A DNA stretch of 64,000 bases from Alloalcanivorax xiamenensis (GCF_009846745.1 NZ_AQPF01000007.1:98577-162576), one strand, 5' to 3'. Shown: positions 28,658-38,126, numbered from the stretch's first letter. Made by a program: numbers and translations. Notes: generated by a model not told the origin, from the letters alone.

Positions 28658-30667
28658 ATGAAAAAAACGACCTTACTCCTGATTGCTTCGGTGGCATCGG
28701 CCACACTTGTTTCCGGGTGCGGTGGCTCCTCCTCTTCCGGCGGCGGCGCCGGGGATGGCGATAGCGGCCTGAGCATCAACGGTACCGCCACCGCTCCAAC
28801 TGGCGCGGTGGCCATTCACCCTCAACCGGGCTTTCTGGAGATCGCCCTGAACCTGCTGATTTCCCCCGCCAACGCGGCGATCACCGGTCTTGACCCGGTG
28901 GCAGGCGCCACCGTCCAGCTTCTGCGAATCGACGACGAGGGCAATCCGGTGGGCGACGTGCTTGCGGAAACGGTTACCTCGATCAGCGGGGATTACACTT
29001 TGCCCCTGCCACAAGACGTGAACCTGGCAGGCAATCTGCTCGTGCGTATCACGGGATCCGGTGCTCAGATGCGCGCCCAGGTGGTCGACCGAATGGTGGA
29101 CATCAATCCGGTATCCGAATTCGTGCTGAGAAAATTTATTGAACAAGGCGTGGATCTTGACCAACTGACCGTCTCCGAAGTGGTGACATTAAAAGGCAAG
29201 GTGGATACGTTCGACCTCACCGCTGGCAACGATCTCAGTGACATGCTTTCCAAACTGGACCTGGAAGTGGGTGAGTTCGTGGAACAGCAGGTCGCGGCCA
29301 TCAACAGCCAACCAGGCGATGCCAGCGGCGTTACCGGCAATTATCGCAGCTCCGCCTTCGGCCTGGGGTTGCATGACAGCGACAATGACAACTTCGGCAC
29401 CTTCGCCAATGATCTCTGGTTAAGCGAATTCAGTTTCGCCGACGGCGGCGGCAATATCGTGTCAATCACGCTAGAGACCGAAGAGAATGCCTATTCCAAC
29501 TTCTCCGGCTCCAGTGTGGCAACCGCTTCACTGTTCTATGAAACCGGCATCGAGGATAGTGAAGCTCTCTCTGGCACCTTGAGTCATTCCGGCCTTCTCA
29601 CCATAGAGGGCCCCTTCGAAGAAAGCGTGAACGGTGATTACGCCTTTCGCTACCCCGCAATGGTCTACAACCTGCAGAAAGTGAAGGAGAAGGGCCTGTT
29701 TTTCCTGCTTTCCCAGGAAGCCGCGGTGCGCTATGGCACTACCGACACCAATGGTGATCAGCAACCGGATGCGTTGAACCCCAATGACCGGAAAGGAGAC
29801 GAGGCGTTTCGGGCCCTGGAGGTCTTCGCACGCTCCCCCTCGTCCATGGAGAGTTCCGATCTTAACGGCACCTTCGGGCGGGTTTTCATGGAGACCTACG
29901 TGCAGTCCGGTGTTATCGAGCTGCAGACTGAAGTCAGCCGCGTCACTTTCAACGGCGACGGCACCTTCGACCAAGGCGACGGCACGGGACACCGGGTCGG
30001 GCTGGAAAGCAGCGGCGGCACCTACATGGCCCTATCCGAAACCGGCTCCACGGGAGAGCCGATTGTCATCTCCGCCCAAGGGGATATTGTTTCAGCGGGC
30101 AGCGAACAAGGGCAGCCGACGGCCACCGATGGATTCATCAACGACAGCTTCGACTTCATCGCCTTCGCGGAAACCGAAAACAACGACACGCTCTGGGCGG
30201 AATTCAACAAAACTCTGATGGTGAAACTACCGGAAAGCACCCCGGATATCGCCGGTAAGCGATACCGTTTGATGTTGTTGTCCGTGTCACTGGAGGGAGC
30301 CGGTAACGGAACCAGTGATATTGAGATGATCAACAGCCGGTTCAACAGCTACATCAACCTGAACAGTGCCACCGCCGGCACCCTGGACGGCCACTTTACC
30401 GTGGTGGAAAAAAGCGGCCTCGGCGGTGATCTTTCCGTGGAGCAGGACAGCGTCAATCAACCCGTGGCCGTGAGCGTCGACGCCCAGGGCGCCACAACAC
30501 TGACCCTCAACGACGAAGACGGTCATAACCTCATGGAAGGGTTCTTCAACCAGGATGCCAGCCTGGGCGTATTCACCACCCGTTGGGTACCCGATGATGG
30601 CGATCCCAATGAACTCGGCCTGGTGGTCCTGGTCGATGTCACGGAAGACGCTCCCGGCATACAGTAA
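28658..30667 (+). CDS. large secreted lipoprotein of unknown function
   Basis: A 669-residue protein with a classical lipoprotein signal (MKKTTLLLIASVASATLVSGC). The lipobox is LVSGC, followed by a Gly/Ser linker (GGSSSSGGGAGDGDSG). A segment near residues 75-130 (AGATVQLLRIDDEGNPVGDV) looks like a carboxypeptidase-regulatory or Ig-like module found in surface proteins. The remainder is acidic beta-rich sequence without a motif I recognise. It is anchored most likely in the outer membrane. It stands alone and is closed by its own terminator. Confidence 0.82.
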   Translation: MKKTTLLLIASVASATLVSGCGGSSSSGGGAGDGDSGLSINGTATAPTGAVAIHPQPGFLEIALNLLISPANAAITGLDPVAGATVQLLRIDDEGNPVGDVLAETVTSISGDYTLPLPQDVNLAGNLLVRITGSGAQMRAQVVDRMVDINPVSEFVLRKFIEQGVDLDQLTVSEVVTLKGKVDTFDLTAGNDLSDMLSKLDLEVGEFVEQQVAAINSQPGDASGVTGNYRSSAFGLGLHDSDNDNFGTFANDLWLSEFSFADGGGNIVSITLETEENAYSNFSGSSVATASLFYETGIEDSEALSGTLSHSGLLTIEGPFEESVNGDYAFRYPAMVYNLQKVKEKGLFFLLSQEAAVRYGTTDTNGDQQPDALNPNDRKGDEAFRALEVFARSPSSMESSDLNGTFGRVFMETYVQSGVIELQTEVSRVTFNGDGTFDQGDGTGHRVGLESSGGTYMALSETGSTGEPIVISAQGDIVSAGSEQGQPTATDGFINDSFDFIAFAETENNDTLWAEFNKTLMVKLPESTPDIAGKRYRLMLLSVSLEGAGNGTSDIEMINSRFNSYINLNSATAGTLDGHFTVVEKSGLGGDLSVEQDSVNQPVAVSVDAQGATTLTLNDEDGHNLMEGFFNQDASLGVFTTRWVPDDGDPNELGLVVLVDVTEDAPGIQ

Positions 30668-30686
30668 CAAGCCAGCAGGCTATTTC

Positions 30687-30712
30687 CGACCCCGCTCCGC
30701 CGGGGTCGTTTT
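30687..30712 (+). terminator. intrinsic terminator of the lipoprotein gene
   Basis: The stem CGACCCC / GGGGTCG with an 8-base loop is followed by four T, 20 bases after the lipoprotein stop. Confidence 0.75.
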
Positions 30713-30778
30713 CGTTGCGCCCCAGGCAAACGCTTTCTATGATCAAGGTCATATTTCGCCGAGCCCGGGGCCTCTGTC

Positions 30779-32497
30779 TTGCAGGATGATAATGACGATC
30801 TGATTGGCAAGATCTATGAAACAGCCTTGTCCCCCGACGATTGGGTGGAACTGCTGGACACCATTACCGGCTGGACCTACACCACGCCGCCAAAGGATAC
30901 CCCCGATGCGCCCGTTCATGTGGAACGGTTGATCGGGCACCTTGAACGGGCGGTACGCGGCAGCTCCTATATGCATGCTCTTGAGGACCGCACACAGCTC
31001 CTCAATACCATGTATGACCGAATGCCCTGGCCAATGCTGATGCTCGACCAGGAAATGCATGTAATGGAATGCAACCTGGCGGCGCGTCAGACGCTCACCC
31101 GGGAGCCGATAACCTTGCTCCCCGATGGCCAACTACGCGTCGCCGACCGGGAACTGAAGCAGTCATTGAAGCGGGTCAATGACCGCGCGGGCGGCCGGCA
31201 TACTCAACTGCTCACTTCACGACACGCCGCGGTGACCCTGCTCTGTCTGCCAGTGAAGAAGTCCGACGCCGGGGGCACCATTAGCCGGGTGCGGACTATT
31301 GTCTGGGTATTGGCGGGTCAGAATGTAGTGACTCCCTCTCCTGAATCCTTGAAAGCCATTTTCCCCATAACTCACGCGGAATCCCGCCTTCTTCACCTGC
31401 TGTGTAAGATCGGCAATCTCAATCAAAGCGCGGCATTGCTGTCGATCAGCGTTCACACCGCTCGCGCCCAGATCAAGTCCGCCATGGCAAAGCTGGACGT
31501 CAACAGCCAGGTACAATTGGTAAGCCAGGCGATGGGGCATGCTCTGGTGCAGACCGCACCGCCCGGGGCTACGTCACCAATACCGGAGCGCACCATGACC
31601 CTGACCGACGGCCGCGTGTTGAGCTGGTTCGAGTACGGTGATCCAACCGGGCGGCCGGTGCTGACATTGGATAACCTCGGTGGCGCACTCCCCGACCACC
31701 GCCTGTTCGAAACCTGGTATCGCGAACAGGGTCTGCGCATGATACTGATCGTAAGGCCCGGTTACGGCCTTTCAACCGCACGGCCGGAGATGGAGTTCCG
31801 GGATTTCAGTCCGGATATCCGCGCGCTATGCCGCCATCTCGATATCGAACGACCACCGATGGCGGCCTACTGCGGCGGCGGGCCCTATGCACTGTGCTCA
31901 GCCGCTATGGATCCGGATCTGTTTGATCGACTGGGACTGCTGTCCAGTACTGTTCCGATCGAACACTTCGAACTGGATAAGCTTGACCCTATCCACGCCA
32001 TGTTCCTGCGTATCTTCCGTAAGGATCCACGTCTGTTCGTATTGGTCGGACGGCTCGCCCTGCGCGGAATGCAGCGCTCGCCGGAAAAGTATTTCTCACG
32101 TCTGGCCAAATCCCTGTGCCCCGAAGACCAGGCCGTACTCGGAAACCCGGACCTGCTGGCCCGGCTGATCGAGCGCATGAAGCTCAGTCACTTCCAGGGC
32201 GCCCGCATCATCATTGATGAGTATCTGCGTATGCAGCACCCCTGGTATGTGGATCTCAGCCAGATCAGCGTGCCTGTCACCTACTGGCACGGAGAAGACG
32301 ACCGCATCATCTCCATCGGCAGTGCCCGTAGCCTGGCCGCGAGCCTGCCCAACGTCAGTTTTCGCAGCTTCCCGGACCAGGGGCGTTTTATGATCTACAA
32401 GGTCTGGAAAGCGTTTTTAACTGAACTGCTCGAACTTTCTTCTCCCGAGGAATCACCCGGAGGGACTGCCTTTCCAGCCCTTACCAGCCCTTTCTGA
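30779..32497 (+). CDS. LuxR-type regulator fused to an alpha/beta-hydrolase-like domain
   Basis: A 572-residue fusion. Residues about 1-190 form a PAS-like sensor region (DRMPWPMLMLDQEMHVMECN). Residues about 197-250 are a LuxR-like helix-turn-helix (THAESRLLHLLCKIGNLNQS, ISVHTARAQIKSAMAKL). From about 270 to the end lies an alpha/beta-hydrolase fold. The nucleophile elbow reads AYCGGGPYAL, with Cys365 in place of Ser. The usual catalytic His position reads DQGRFMI (Arg536), while the acid loop WHGEDDR is kept. The domain thus looks like a ligand sensor rather than an enzyme. The start is TTG, since no upstream ATG exists. No obvious operon partner is present. Confidence 0.85.
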   Translation: MQDDNDDLIGKIYETALSPDDWVELLDTITGWTYTTPPKDTPDAPVHVERLIGHLERAVRGSSYMHALEDRTQLLNTMYDRMPWPMLMLDQEMHVMECNLAARQTLTREPITLLPDGQLRVADRELKQSLKRVNDRAGGRHTQLLTSRHAAVTLLCLPVKKSDAGGTISRVRTIVWVLAGQNVVTPSPESLKAIFPITHAESRLLHLLCKIGNLNQSAALLSISVHTARAQIKSAMAKLDVNSQVQLVSQAMGHALVQTAPPGATSPIPERTMTLTDGRVLSWFEYGDPTGRPVLTLDNLGGALPDHRLFETWYREQGLRMILIVRPGYGLSTARPEMEFRDFSPDIRALCRHLDIERPPMAAYCGGGPYALCSAAMDPDLFDRLGLLSSTVPIEHFELDKLDPIHAMFLRIFRKDPRLFVLVGRLALRGMQRSPEKYFSRLAKSLCPEDQAVLGNPDLLARLIERMKLSHFQGARIIIDEYLRMQHPWYVDLSQISVPVTYWHGEDDRIISIGSARSLAASLPNVSFRSFPDQGRFMIYKVWKAFLTELLELSSPEESPGGTAFPALTSPF

Positions 32498-32585
32498 ATC
32501 AGTAACGCGGGACAGCCGATCACTTTCCTTTTTCCATAATCTTGTCTCTCCCGCTATTTTCCATGTATTGATCGGGTCAACGCGA

Positions 32586-33038
32586 TCAGCCCTGCTTTTT
32601 CGTCAATCCATAGTAGCTTCTGACTACTTCATCCCGGGTTGCTCCGGGCTCGAACATCTCAATCACCACATTGTCGGGAGCCCCCAACATGAAGTAACCG
32701 CCACCTCCGCCCAACTTCCGAATCGGATTGGGAATATGAAGCCCCGCCTCCTTCATCCTTTCATAGATCTCCTCGATGCCAACCACTTGCATTCCAAGAT
32801 GGTGCACCGCGTTCTTTCCTTCCCCTCTGGGAGGTTGATCGTAGAGATGCAGTGCACCAATACCGATTTTCATAAAGACATTACGGGCACCGGCGACGTC
32901 ACCATCCCATACCACCTCGCCATCGAACCATCTTGTATAGAAGTCGATCGTCTCGTTGATATTTGAAGCAAAGATATGGACATGCTGCAGGTGGTAGCGC
33001 TGATTACTTCCGTAGGGATACTGCCATTCGTTACTCAT
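32586..33038 (-). CDS. VOC-family (glyoxalase/dioxygenase-like) protein
   Basis: A 150-residue vicinal-oxygen-chelate protein with two beta-alpha-beta modules. Likely metal ligands are His in HVHIFASNINETIDFYTRW and HHLGMQV, and Glu in NVVIEMFEPG. The start is ATG (MSNEWQYPYGS) with GGAGAG seven bases upstream; an in-frame GTG seven codons earlier lacks a site. It is last in a leftward unit with a tautomerase-like protein and a crotonase. A glyoxalase, epimerase or extradiol-type role cannot be told apart. Confidence 0.85.
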   Translation of the reverse strand: MSNEWQYPYGSNQRYHLQHVHIFASNINETIDFYTRWFDGEVVWDGDVAGARNVFMKIGIGALHLYDQPPRGEGKNAVHHLGMQVVGIEEIYERMKEAGLHIPNPIRKLGGGGGYFMLGAPDNVVIEMFEPGATRDEVVRSYYGLTKKQG

Positions 33039-33145
33039 GATGCATCTCTCCAGACTCACCGAAAATGATTCATTCTTTTAATGTCATGCTTTCCTGGCCA
33101 TCTCTTTCAACGGCAGTCCAACAAGGCAAGAGCACCGAATGACGA

Positions 33146-33616
33146 CTATATGTTCAGTGCCGCCTTGATGGCTTCCTTTCTTTCATCCGTGAACACACCG
33201 GTATCCAGAAGATCCAGGATCGACAGCACATCGCCGCGGGAGCCCCAACTGCCTTCATCAATGACACGGAAGTTCACCCACCACAGCGGGCCAGGGGCAC
33301 TCATGTCACAGGCTTCCGCCAGTGCGGCCAGAACACGGCGAATGACTTCCGTCCGGACCTCCGCCGGCCAGGCCGCCGCCATGACGGCAATATCAATTGT
33401 CACAACGTCCGCCTGCTCATCCGAAAGCAACTCGCCATTAATCGCCATACTGTCGGTATTGAGTTCATTAAAATGAACCTGGAAACCCACACGGGCGGGA
33501 GGCATGGGCTGCCCCACTTCCGGCACCAGGACAGCGTCGGTCAATGTCGTCGCTAACGCTCTTTTCTGATCTGTGTTCAGACGCCCTTGCGGGGTCGTGA
33601 CTCTGATGATGGTCAT
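33146..33616 (-). CDS. tautomerase-superfamily protein lacking the N-terminal proline
   Basis: A 156-residue protein. Its opening MTIIRVTTPQGRLNTDQKRA follows the tautomerase pattern, but Thr stands where the catalytic Pro-1 is expected after Met removal. The second half (LWWVNFRVIDEGSWGSRGDV) fits the longer tautomerase-like proteins of about 130-150 residues. It starts 8 bases after the crotonase stop and is clearly in the same operon. Either it is inactive or uses other chemistry, or the proline lies at a start I cannot see; the upstream bases overlap the previous gene. Confidence 0.75.
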   Translation of the reverse strand: MTIIRVTTPQGRLNTDQKRALATTLTDAVLVPEVGQPMPPARVGFQVHFNELNTDSMAINGELLSDEQADVVTIDIAVMAAAWPAEVRTEVIRRVLAALAEACDMSAPGPLWWVNFRVIDEGSWGSRGDVLSILDLLDTGVFTDERKEAIKAALNI

Positions 33617-33624
33617 CGTTCCGC

Positions 33625-34422
33625 CTATTTTCCGGCAAAGACGGGCTCGCGCTTTTGCATCATCGCCATGACACCCTCACGTACATCCTCACTTTTCATC
33701 AGTTGGAGTAACTGTTCCGTTAACATAGCCAAACTTGCTTCATCACCCTCATAACGGGCCGCATTGGCTGAAACCAGGGTAGCTTTAACCCCCAATGGCG
33801 CGGCTTTCGCAATCCGTTCGGCCACTTCAATAGCACGATCCAGTTCCTGACCGGGCTCAACCACTTCACTGACCAAACCCAGTCGGTACGCTTCTTCAGC
33901 CGAGAATTCTTCACCCGTCAACATATAGCGCATGGCATTCGACCACCCGGCCACTTGCGGGAAGCGCACCGTGGCGCCACCGGCCGGCGCAATACCACGC
34001 ATCACTTCCATCTGCGCGAAACGGGCATTTGAAGCGGCAATCGCAACATCAGCGCTGAGGGCCAATTCAATGGCCGCGGTCCAGCACATACCCTGAACAG
34101 CCGCGATCAAAGGCTTGCTACGTCTCGGCCGGGAGACACCAAAGGGATCGATCCCCTCATCCGGATACTGAAAACCACCACCAGCCAGCTTGGGGCCCAG
34201 CTCCATCAAATCCAGACCGGCGGTGAAGTGCTCACCATGGGCGAACAATACGGCGCAGCGCAGATCAGGGTCGCGCTCGTATTCCCCCAGAGCCAGGGCG
34301 AGGTCGGCCAGCATGGCGCTATCGAAAGCATTACGTTTGCCCGCCCGATCCAGGCCCAGCAGAAGAATATTTCCACGCCGCTCCCGGCTAACGCGGCCTG
34401 TTCCACTGTTTGCTTCACTCAT
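33625..34422 (-). CDS. enoyl-CoA hydratase/isomerase family protein (crotonase)
   Basis: A 265-residue crotonase. Both canonical glutamate positions look retained (AAIELALSADVAIAA and FAQMEVMRGIAPAGG), and the oxyanion loop HFTAGLDLMEL is present. It probably hydrates or isomerises an enoyl-CoA. It is first in a leftward operon with the tautomerase-like and VOC genes. GGAGAG precedes the ATG by about 9 bases. An 18-base palindrome lies 50 bases upstream, matching a likely operator of the adjacent TetR protein. Confidence 0.88.
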   Translation of the reverse strand: MSEANSGTGRVSRERRGNILLLGLDRAGKRNAFDSAMLADLALALGEYERDPDLRCAVLFAHGEHFTAGLDLMELGPKLAGGGFQYPDEGIDPFGVSRPRRSKPLIAAVQGMCWTAAIELALSADVAIAASNARFAQMEVMRGIAPAGGATVRFPQVAGWSNAMRYMLTGEEFSAEEAYRLGLVSEVVEPGQELDRAIEVAERIAKAAPLGVKATLVSANAARYEGDEASLAMLTEQLLQLMKSEDVREGVMAMMQKREPVFAGK

Positions 34423-34471
34423 CTTCAGATCTCTCCAGAAATATAACGACTGTAATATTCAAAAGCCTAGT

Positions 34472-34489
34472 ATATAACGATCGTTATAT
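34472..34489. promoter_or_regulatory. perfect 18-base palindrome, likely TetR operator of the crotonase operon
   Basis: ATATAACGATCGTTATAT is fully self-complementary. A partial repeat of its left arm (ATATAACGAC...GTAATAT) follows at 34441-34458. The 34500-34690 remainder of this gap shows no gene I can support. Confidence 0.72.
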
Positions 34490-34690
34490 CAAGAAGAAAC
34501 AGCATCACCACAAGCTCAGGCCGGACAGTCGGCAACATGGCTCATCAAGGTAATCTCTGGCGGCATTACCCGAAGGAAATAGAGGAAGGTGTGTCGAGAC
34601 GGAGGCGGAATCGCCCGGCAACCATGGAATCAGGTTTCCGGATTGGCGCCAGGCAACGGTTTAATGGGACTTGCTCTGCTGTGTGCCGTG

Positions 34691-35281
34691 TCAGGTTTTG
34701 CTCTGAATCGCCGTTTCGATCAGCCATTCCAGCTGTCGGGATACCCTGTCCAACGGTTCGATGCTCCGCTGCGCACGACAAAGGGCCACCGTCCCCTCAA
34801 CGGAAGAAACAATCAAGGTCGCAAGCTGTTTTGCCTGCTCATCTTCGACTCCTTCCATCCGCAAGGATTGACTCATGACATCGGTCCAGGTGGCGAATAC
34901 CCTGGCGGCCGCGTCAAGCGCCACCATCCCCTCGTCACTGTCGGGCTCCTCAACCGCCACGGACAGAATCGGGCAGCCGGCTTTAAAGTCACTTTTCAGA
35001 ACCTGTTCTCGCCACAGCTCCAGAAAAGCCGACAACCCGTGCAACGGCCCCGCCTGCAATGACTCAGCCAGTACCGCTGTCACCTTGCCCCCCACATAGC
35101 GCACCGCTTCCACAACCACCTGCTTCTTCCCGCCGGGGAAGTAGTGGTAGGTGGACCCGAGAGGGGCCTTTGAGTACTTGGCCAATTCGCGAATACTGGT
35201 CGCATTCAATCCCCTGCGACTTAACATCTCCGCCGCACCGGCAATCAATCTTCGGCGTGCCTCTGGCTTTGACTGAGACAT
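34691..35281 (-). CDS. TetR/AcrR-family transcriptional regulator
   Basis: A 196-residue TetR protein with helix-turn-helix LIAGAAEMLSRRGLNATSIR, then KYSKAPLGSTYHYFPGGKKQ, and a C-terminal domain containing CPILSVAVEEPDSDEG. This composition fits the YxaF/LmrA-like branch. I prefer the ATG of MSQSKPEARRRL. It lies upstream of, and on the same strand as, the crotonase operon. Operator-like inverted repeats stand before both its own gene and that operon, so self- and operon repression are likely. Confidence 0.88.
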   Translation of the reverse strand: MSQSKPEARRRLIAGAAEMLSRRGLNATSIRELAKYSKAPLGSTYHYFPGGKKQVVVEAVRYVGGKVTAVLAESLQAGPLHGLSAFLELWREQVLKSDFKAGCPILSVAVEEPDSDEGMVALDAAARVFATWTDVMSQSLRMEGVEDEQAKQLATLIVSSVEGTVALCRAQRSIEPLDRVSRQLEWLIETAIQSKT

Positions 35282-35300
35282 CTTCTCTCCGATCATTCAG

Positions 35301-35324
35301 AAAATATAACAAACGTCATATTTT
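35301..35324. promoter_or_regulatory. imperfect inverted repeat upstream of the TetR gene
   Basis: AAAATATAAC and the mirror GTCATATTTT flank a short centre; 18 of 24 positions are self-complementary. Its arms share ATATAAC with the palindrome before the crotonase operon, which supports one repressor binding both. Confidence 0.6.
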
Positions 35325-35570
35325 AGCATCGCCATAACCGGTATCACAATCGATATGGTGAAGCGTCTTCAATACCTGAAACCTTCACATCGAGTCGAAC
35401 GGGAAGCCCGTCAAACCGCACTATTCCGCGCTCCCTCTGATAGAGGCCCGGTGTTCCGTTTGCTATGCTTCCTCTTTCGTTTCCGACACGATTGATCGTT
35501 TTTCAAGCAAACTCGCGCAGGCCTGAAAGGTATAGCCCAAAACGCCAGAAATCGAGGATCAAACGCAGAT

Positions 35571-38126
35571 ATGGCAAAGGAAGATCTATCCGGCCACACC
35601 CCGATGATGCGGCAGTATCTTGGCATCAAGGCCGAGCACCCGGACCAGTTGGTGTTCTACCGTATGGGGGATTTTTATGAACTGTTCTTCGGCGATGCGC
35701 AGAAAGCGGCCCGGTTGCTGGACATCACACTGACTCAGCGCGGGCAAAGCGCGGGCAAGCCGATTCCGATGGCGGGGATTCCGTATCACGCGGCGGAAGG
35801 GTACCTGGCGCGGTTGGTGAAGCTCGGTGAGTCGGTGGTGATCTGCGAGCAGATCGGTGATCCGGCCACCAGCAAGGGGCCGGTGGAACGCAAGGTGGTA
35901 CGCATCGTCACGCCGGGAACGGTAAGTGACGAAGCCCTGATGGAAGAACGCCGGGACAATCTGCTTTGCGCTTTGTGCGAAGACGGCCCTCGCGTGGGCG
36001 CGGCAGCGCTGGACGTGGCAGCCGGCCGTTTCGTGGTGACCCAGGTGGAGGGGCAGGAGCAGTTGCAAGCGCTACTTGAGCGCTGGCAGCCGGCGGAGTT
36101 GTTGCTGAGCGAAGCACACGGTTTTCCGACGGCATTGGCGGAACGCCCCGGCAGCCGGGTGCGGCCAGTGTGGGAGTTTGATGAGGAGGCGGCGCGGCGG
36201 CAGCTGTGCAAGCAGTTCCAGGTGCAAGACCTGTCCGGCTTCGGGCAGCCGGCAGGCGCCGCGGTGGCCGCGGCCGGCGCGCTGTTGCAGTACGCTCGCG
36301 ATACCCAGCGCAGCGCCCTGCCCCATGTCACCGGTCTGGCGGTGGAGTCGTTCGACGACAGCGTGGCCATGGACGCCGCCACCCGCCGCAATCTGGAGCT
36401 GACCGAAACCCTGGATGGCCGGGAGCAACATTCCCTCGCCTCGGTGCTGGACAACACTACCACCGCCATGGGGGCGCGCCTGTTGAAACGCTGGGTGCAT
36501 CAGCCATTACGTGACCGCGTCGTGCTCAATGGCCGCCAGGATCGTATCGATGCTCTGCGTGACGGCTGGCGTTTCGAGGCGCTGCGCCAGGTGTTGGATC
36601 AGATCGGCGATATGGAACGAATCCTCGGCCGGGTGGCGCTGCGCTCCGCCCGCCCCCGCGATCTGACCCGCCTGCGCGCCAGCCTGGAAGCGCTGCCGGC
36701 CCTGCACGCGGCCTTGCCGGAATCCAACGCCTTCGCCGAAGCCCATGAGCGCCTGGGCGAGTTCCCGGAACAGTGCGAATTACTGGCCCGGGCGGTGATC
36801 GAGAATCCACCCATGTTGATCCGCGACGGCGGCGTCATCGCTCCGGGTTACAGCGAGGATCTGGATGAGTTGCGGGCGATCAGCGAAAACGCGGGCGCGG
36901 TGCTGGTGGACATCGAAAAACGCGAACGCGAACGCACTGGCTTCGGCACTCTGCGGGTCAAGTACAACAAGGTTCACGGCTACTATATTGAGCTGTCCCG
37001 CCGCGAGGCGGAACAAGCGCCGGTGGACTATCAACGCCGGCAGACCCTGAAAAACGCCGAGCGCTTCATTACGCCGGAGTTGAAGACCTTCGAGGACAAG
37101 GCGCTGTCCGCGTCCAGCAAGGCGCTGACGCTGGAAAAACGGCTCTACGAGGCCTTGATCGAAACGGTGGCGGCACATCTGGGGCCGTTGCAGGTGTGCG
37201 CCTCGGCGGTGGCCGAACTCGACGTACTGGCGACACTGGCGGAACGCGCCGAGGCGCTGGGCTGGGTGCGGCCGCAACTGCTGGAAACGCCCTTGCTGGA
37301 AATCGTCGACGGCCGCCATCCGGTGGTGGAGCAGGTGCTGGAAGAGGCGTTCGTGCCCAACAGTCTGCACCTGGACGATCGCCGGCGCATGGTCGTCATC
37401 ACCGGCCCGAACATGGGTGGTAAATCCACTTATATGCGTCAGACCGCGTTGATCGCGCTGCTCGCTCATATCGGCAGCGCGGTGCCCGCCGCCAGCGCCC
37501 GCATCGGGCCGCTGGACCGGATCTTCACCCGCATCGGTTCCTCCGATGATCTGGCCGGCGGCCGTTCCACCTTCATGGTGGAAATGTCGGAAACCGCCAA
37601 CATTCTCAACAACGCCACCCCGGAGAGTCTCGTATTGATGGATGAGATTGGCCGCGGCACCAGCACCTTCGACGGGCTCAGCCTGGCCTGGGCGGCGGCG
37701 GAGCATCTGGCCAGGCAACTGCGTGCCTTCACCCTCTTCGCCACCCATTATTTCGAGCTGACACAACTGCCGGAGACTCTGGAGACGGTCTACAACGCCC
37801 ACCTCACCGCCAGCGAACACGACAATCGTATTGTCTTCCTGCACCGGGTGCAGGAAGGGCCCGCCAGCCGCAGCTACGGTTTGCAGGTGGCACAACTGGC
37901 CGGGGTACCGGCACCGGTGATCCAGCGGGCCACGGAAAAGCTGCAGGAACTGGAGACCGGCACGCCCGCGCCAGCGGCGGCTCCCGCGCGCCCGGCGGCG
38001 CCGATGCAAAGCGAGCTGTTCGCGGCACCGGACCCGCTCAAGGAGGCGTTCGGGGAAGTCGATCCCGATCAGCTGACGCCTCGTCAGGCGCTGGATCTGC
38101 TTTATCGGCTGAAGAGCTTAGCTTAA
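35571..38126 (+). CDS. mutS: DNA mismatch repair protein MutS
   Basis: An 851-residue mismatch-recognition ATPase. The mismatch-reading F-x-E motif is F35-Y-E37 in GDFYELF. Walker A GPNMGGKST is at 612-620, followed by the MutS signature region (LMDEIGRGTSTFDGLSLAWA) and the conserved FATHYFELT. Near the C-terminus MQSELFA resembles a beta-clamp-binding motif. Length matches E. coli MutS (853). It is followed by fdxA, an arrangement common in pseudomonads and relatives. Confidence 0.98.
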   Translation: MAKEDLSGHTPMMRQYLGIKAEHPDQLVFYRMGDFYELFFGDAQKAARLLDITLTQRGQSAGKPIPMAGIPYHAAEGYLARLVKLGESVVICEQIGDPATSKGPVERKVVRIVTPGTVSDEALMEERRDNLLCALCEDGPRVGAAALDVAAGRFVVTQVEGQEQLQALLERWQPAELLLSEAHGFPTALAERPGSRVRPVWEFDEEAARRQLCKQFQVQDLSGFGQPAGAAVAAAGALLQYARDTQRSALPHVTGLAVESFDDSVAMDAATRRNLELTETLDGREQHSLASVLDNTTTAMGARLLKRWVHQPLRDRVVLNGRQDRIDALRDGWRFEALRQVLDQIGDMERILGRVALRSARPRDLTRLRASLEALPALHAALPESNAFAEAHERLGEFPEQCELLARAVIENPPMLIRDGGVIAPGYSEDLDELRAISENAGAVLVDIEKRERERTGFGTLRVKYNKVHGYYIELSRREAEQAPVDYQRRQTLKNAERFITPELKTFEDKALSASSKALTLEKRLYEALIETVAAHLGPLQVCASAVAELDVLATLAERAEALGWVRPQLLETPLLEIVDGRHPVVEQVLEEAFVPNSLHLDDRRRMVVITGPNMGGKSTYMRQTALIALLAHIGSAVPAASARIGPLDRIFTRIGSSDDLAGGRSTFMVEMSETANILNNATPESLVLMDEIGRGTSTFDGLSLAWAAAEHLARQLRAFTLFATHYFELTQLPETLETVYNAHLTASEHDNRIVFLHRVQEGPASRSYGLQVAQLAGVPAPVIQRATEKLQELETGTPAPAAAPARPAAPMQSELFAAPDPLKEAFGEVDPDQLTPRQALDLLYRLKSLA

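Noticed and set aside
34537..34690. Plus-strand open frames in the gap between the crotonase operon and the TetR gene
   Set aside because: They are Arg/Pro-rich, lack ribosome sites and run antisense into the TetR gene.
36780..38009. A 409-codon open frame on the minus strand opposite mutS
   Set aside because: It is a GC-rich antisense shadow of mutS, full of Arg/His/Gln runs with no domain, while the plus strand encodes an unmistakable MutS.
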